Source of the DNA: a virus
Reading direction: 5' to 3' (one strand)
Virus record (IMG/VR): IMGVR_UViG_3300042945_001791
Coordinates: 1-22,232 of that record
Length of the DNA: 22,232 nt
A model generated the notes under the pieces. That model ran no database searches and was not told the origin of the DNA. It saw only the letters and a program-made list of their open reading frames with translations. Positions 21,964-22,232 of this stretch are shown piece after piece (the first letter of the stretch is position 1; every line of letters starts with the position of its first letter). The translations under genes and the position numbers were made by a program.

Positions 21964-21972
21964 ATTATACCA
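21964..21972 (-). promoter_or_regulatory. Leaderless promoter of paralogue A
   Basis: TGGTATAAT on the minus strand with 7 nt (CATTGAT) to the ATG at 21956. It follows directly on the terminator of the small RNA. Confidence 0.65.
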
Positions 21973-21976
21973 TAAT

Positions 21977-22036
21977 AAAAAGAATTGGCTCCTAGGGGCA
22001 GTGGGGTGGGGTATGCAGCAACCTAGGAACCAATCC
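21977..22036 (-). ncRNA. Candidate ~60-nt small RNA with C-rich loop
   Basis: On the minus strand, promoter TGTTATAAT (22043-22051) puts +1 at G22036. The RNA begins GG, then ATTGGTTCCTAGG (22034-22022), a 25-nt loop with ACCCCACCCCAC (22012-22001), then CCTAGGAGCCAAT (21996-21984). The 13 bp close with one G-U pair. TCTTTTTATT follows (21983-21974), an intrinsic terminator tail. It has no ORF of note. The 5' end fits the stem base to 2 nt, which is hard to explain as a mere terminator of an upstream gene. It could still be a plain terminator. Confidence 0.55.
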
Positions 22037-22042
22037 ATATGA

Positions 22043-22051
22043 ATTATAACA
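22043..22051 (-). promoter_or_regulatory. Extended -10 promoter of the small RNA
   Basis: TGTTATAAT on the minus strand, 6 nt before G22036. No clear -35 element. Confidence 0.5.
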
Positions 22052-22095
22052 TTGTATTATTTAAAATAACCAGGAAGTACGTTAATTATAACTTA

Positions 22096-22161
22096 TTGTT
22101 ATACTTCTAAATCGTTATCAAATTGTTATAGTCCTAAATGTCCGTTTTGTTATGTTATAGG
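22096..22161 (+). promoter_or_regulatory. Three tandem TGTTATA -10-like boxes
   Basis: Plus-strand TGTTATACT (22097-22105), TGTTATAGT (22124-22132) and TGTTATAGG (22153-22161), spaced 27 and 29 bp. They could be tandem promoters for rightward genes beyond the window, or operator repeats (TTGTTAT also recurs at 22147). From 22035 to the end no gene is seen. Confidence 0.4.
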
Positions 22162-22232
22162 TAATTAGCCAGGGTATTGAGTAGTGTATACTTAAAATAT
22201 ATAAAGAAAAGAACTATATCTAAACAAGGTTT

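Noticed and set aside
21996-22010. G-quadruplex (GGGGCAGTGGGGTGGGG on the plus strand)
   Set aside because: Only three four-G runs are present. The perfect stem around it and the minus-strand promoter and U-tract fit a minus-strand RNA better.
1-22232. tRNA genes, CRISPR array, insertion sequences, integrase or att sites
   Set aside because: I looked for cloverleaf-like segments, spaced direct repeats and transposase or integrase motifs and found none in the window.

Overview
The window is part of a tailed double-stranded DNA phage genome (Caudoviricetes), free or in a metagenome. It contains a portal protein, an XkdF/HK97-type prohead protease, a long block of tail-fibre genes, a secreted lysozyme-like protein and a phage-type class II ribonucleotide reductase. 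The DNA is AT-rich and tightly packed. All genes except one are on the minus strand and are transcribed from right to left. Many first genes of transcription units have an extended -10 box (TGNTATAAT-like) only 6-9 nt before the ATG and no ribosome binding site, which points to leaderless mRNAs. Downstream genes mostly carry AAGGAG- or GGGG-type sites. Leaderless starts together with Actinobacteria-like SD sites suggest an AT-rich aquatic actinobacterial host, but this is inference and no host gene in the window proves it.

Layout from right to left, in the direction of most transcription. 22232-21957 is a gene-free control region with three tandem plus-strand -10-like boxes and a promoter-hairpin-U-tract unit that looks like a ~60 nt small RNA with a C-rich loop. 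21956-20708 holds a beta-sandwich baseplate/fibre-type protein, a 27-aa ORF and a collagen-like fibre. 20089-20661 (+) is the only plus-strand gene, a lysozyme/transglycosylase with a signal peptide; it has its own promoter, an intrinsic-terminator-like hairpin inside its coding region and a strong terminator after it. 19946-13500 is the fibre module: a second beta-sandwich paralogue, a 73-aa protein, a 148-aa protein, three fibre proteins (624, 153 and 693 aa) sharing repeat blocks, and a fibronectin-III protein ending in an FFP-rich, Cys-rich tail. 13459-12787 has two small genes; the first seems to start with AUU.

12714-5028 is the most striking part: eight Fe(II)/2-oxoglutarate dioxygenases of the prolyl-4-hydroxylase-like type, interrupted only by two phage conserved proteins (DUF6065-like) and one short-chain dehydrogenase. 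All eight keep the HxD...H metal triad and a basic residue for 2-oxoglutarate. They sit directly downstream of fibre genes that encode proline-containing collagen triplets and an FFP repeat tail, so hydroxylation of the phage's own fibres is the simplest hypothesis; host proteins, glycans or small molecules are alternatives. 4902-2869 is a B12-dependent class II ribonucleotide reductase. 2821-1 is the head module: a hypothetical protein, the portal protein and a prohead protease cut by the window edge, which contains an in-frame internal start with a perfect Shine-Dalgarno sequence, as for a nested scaffold protein.
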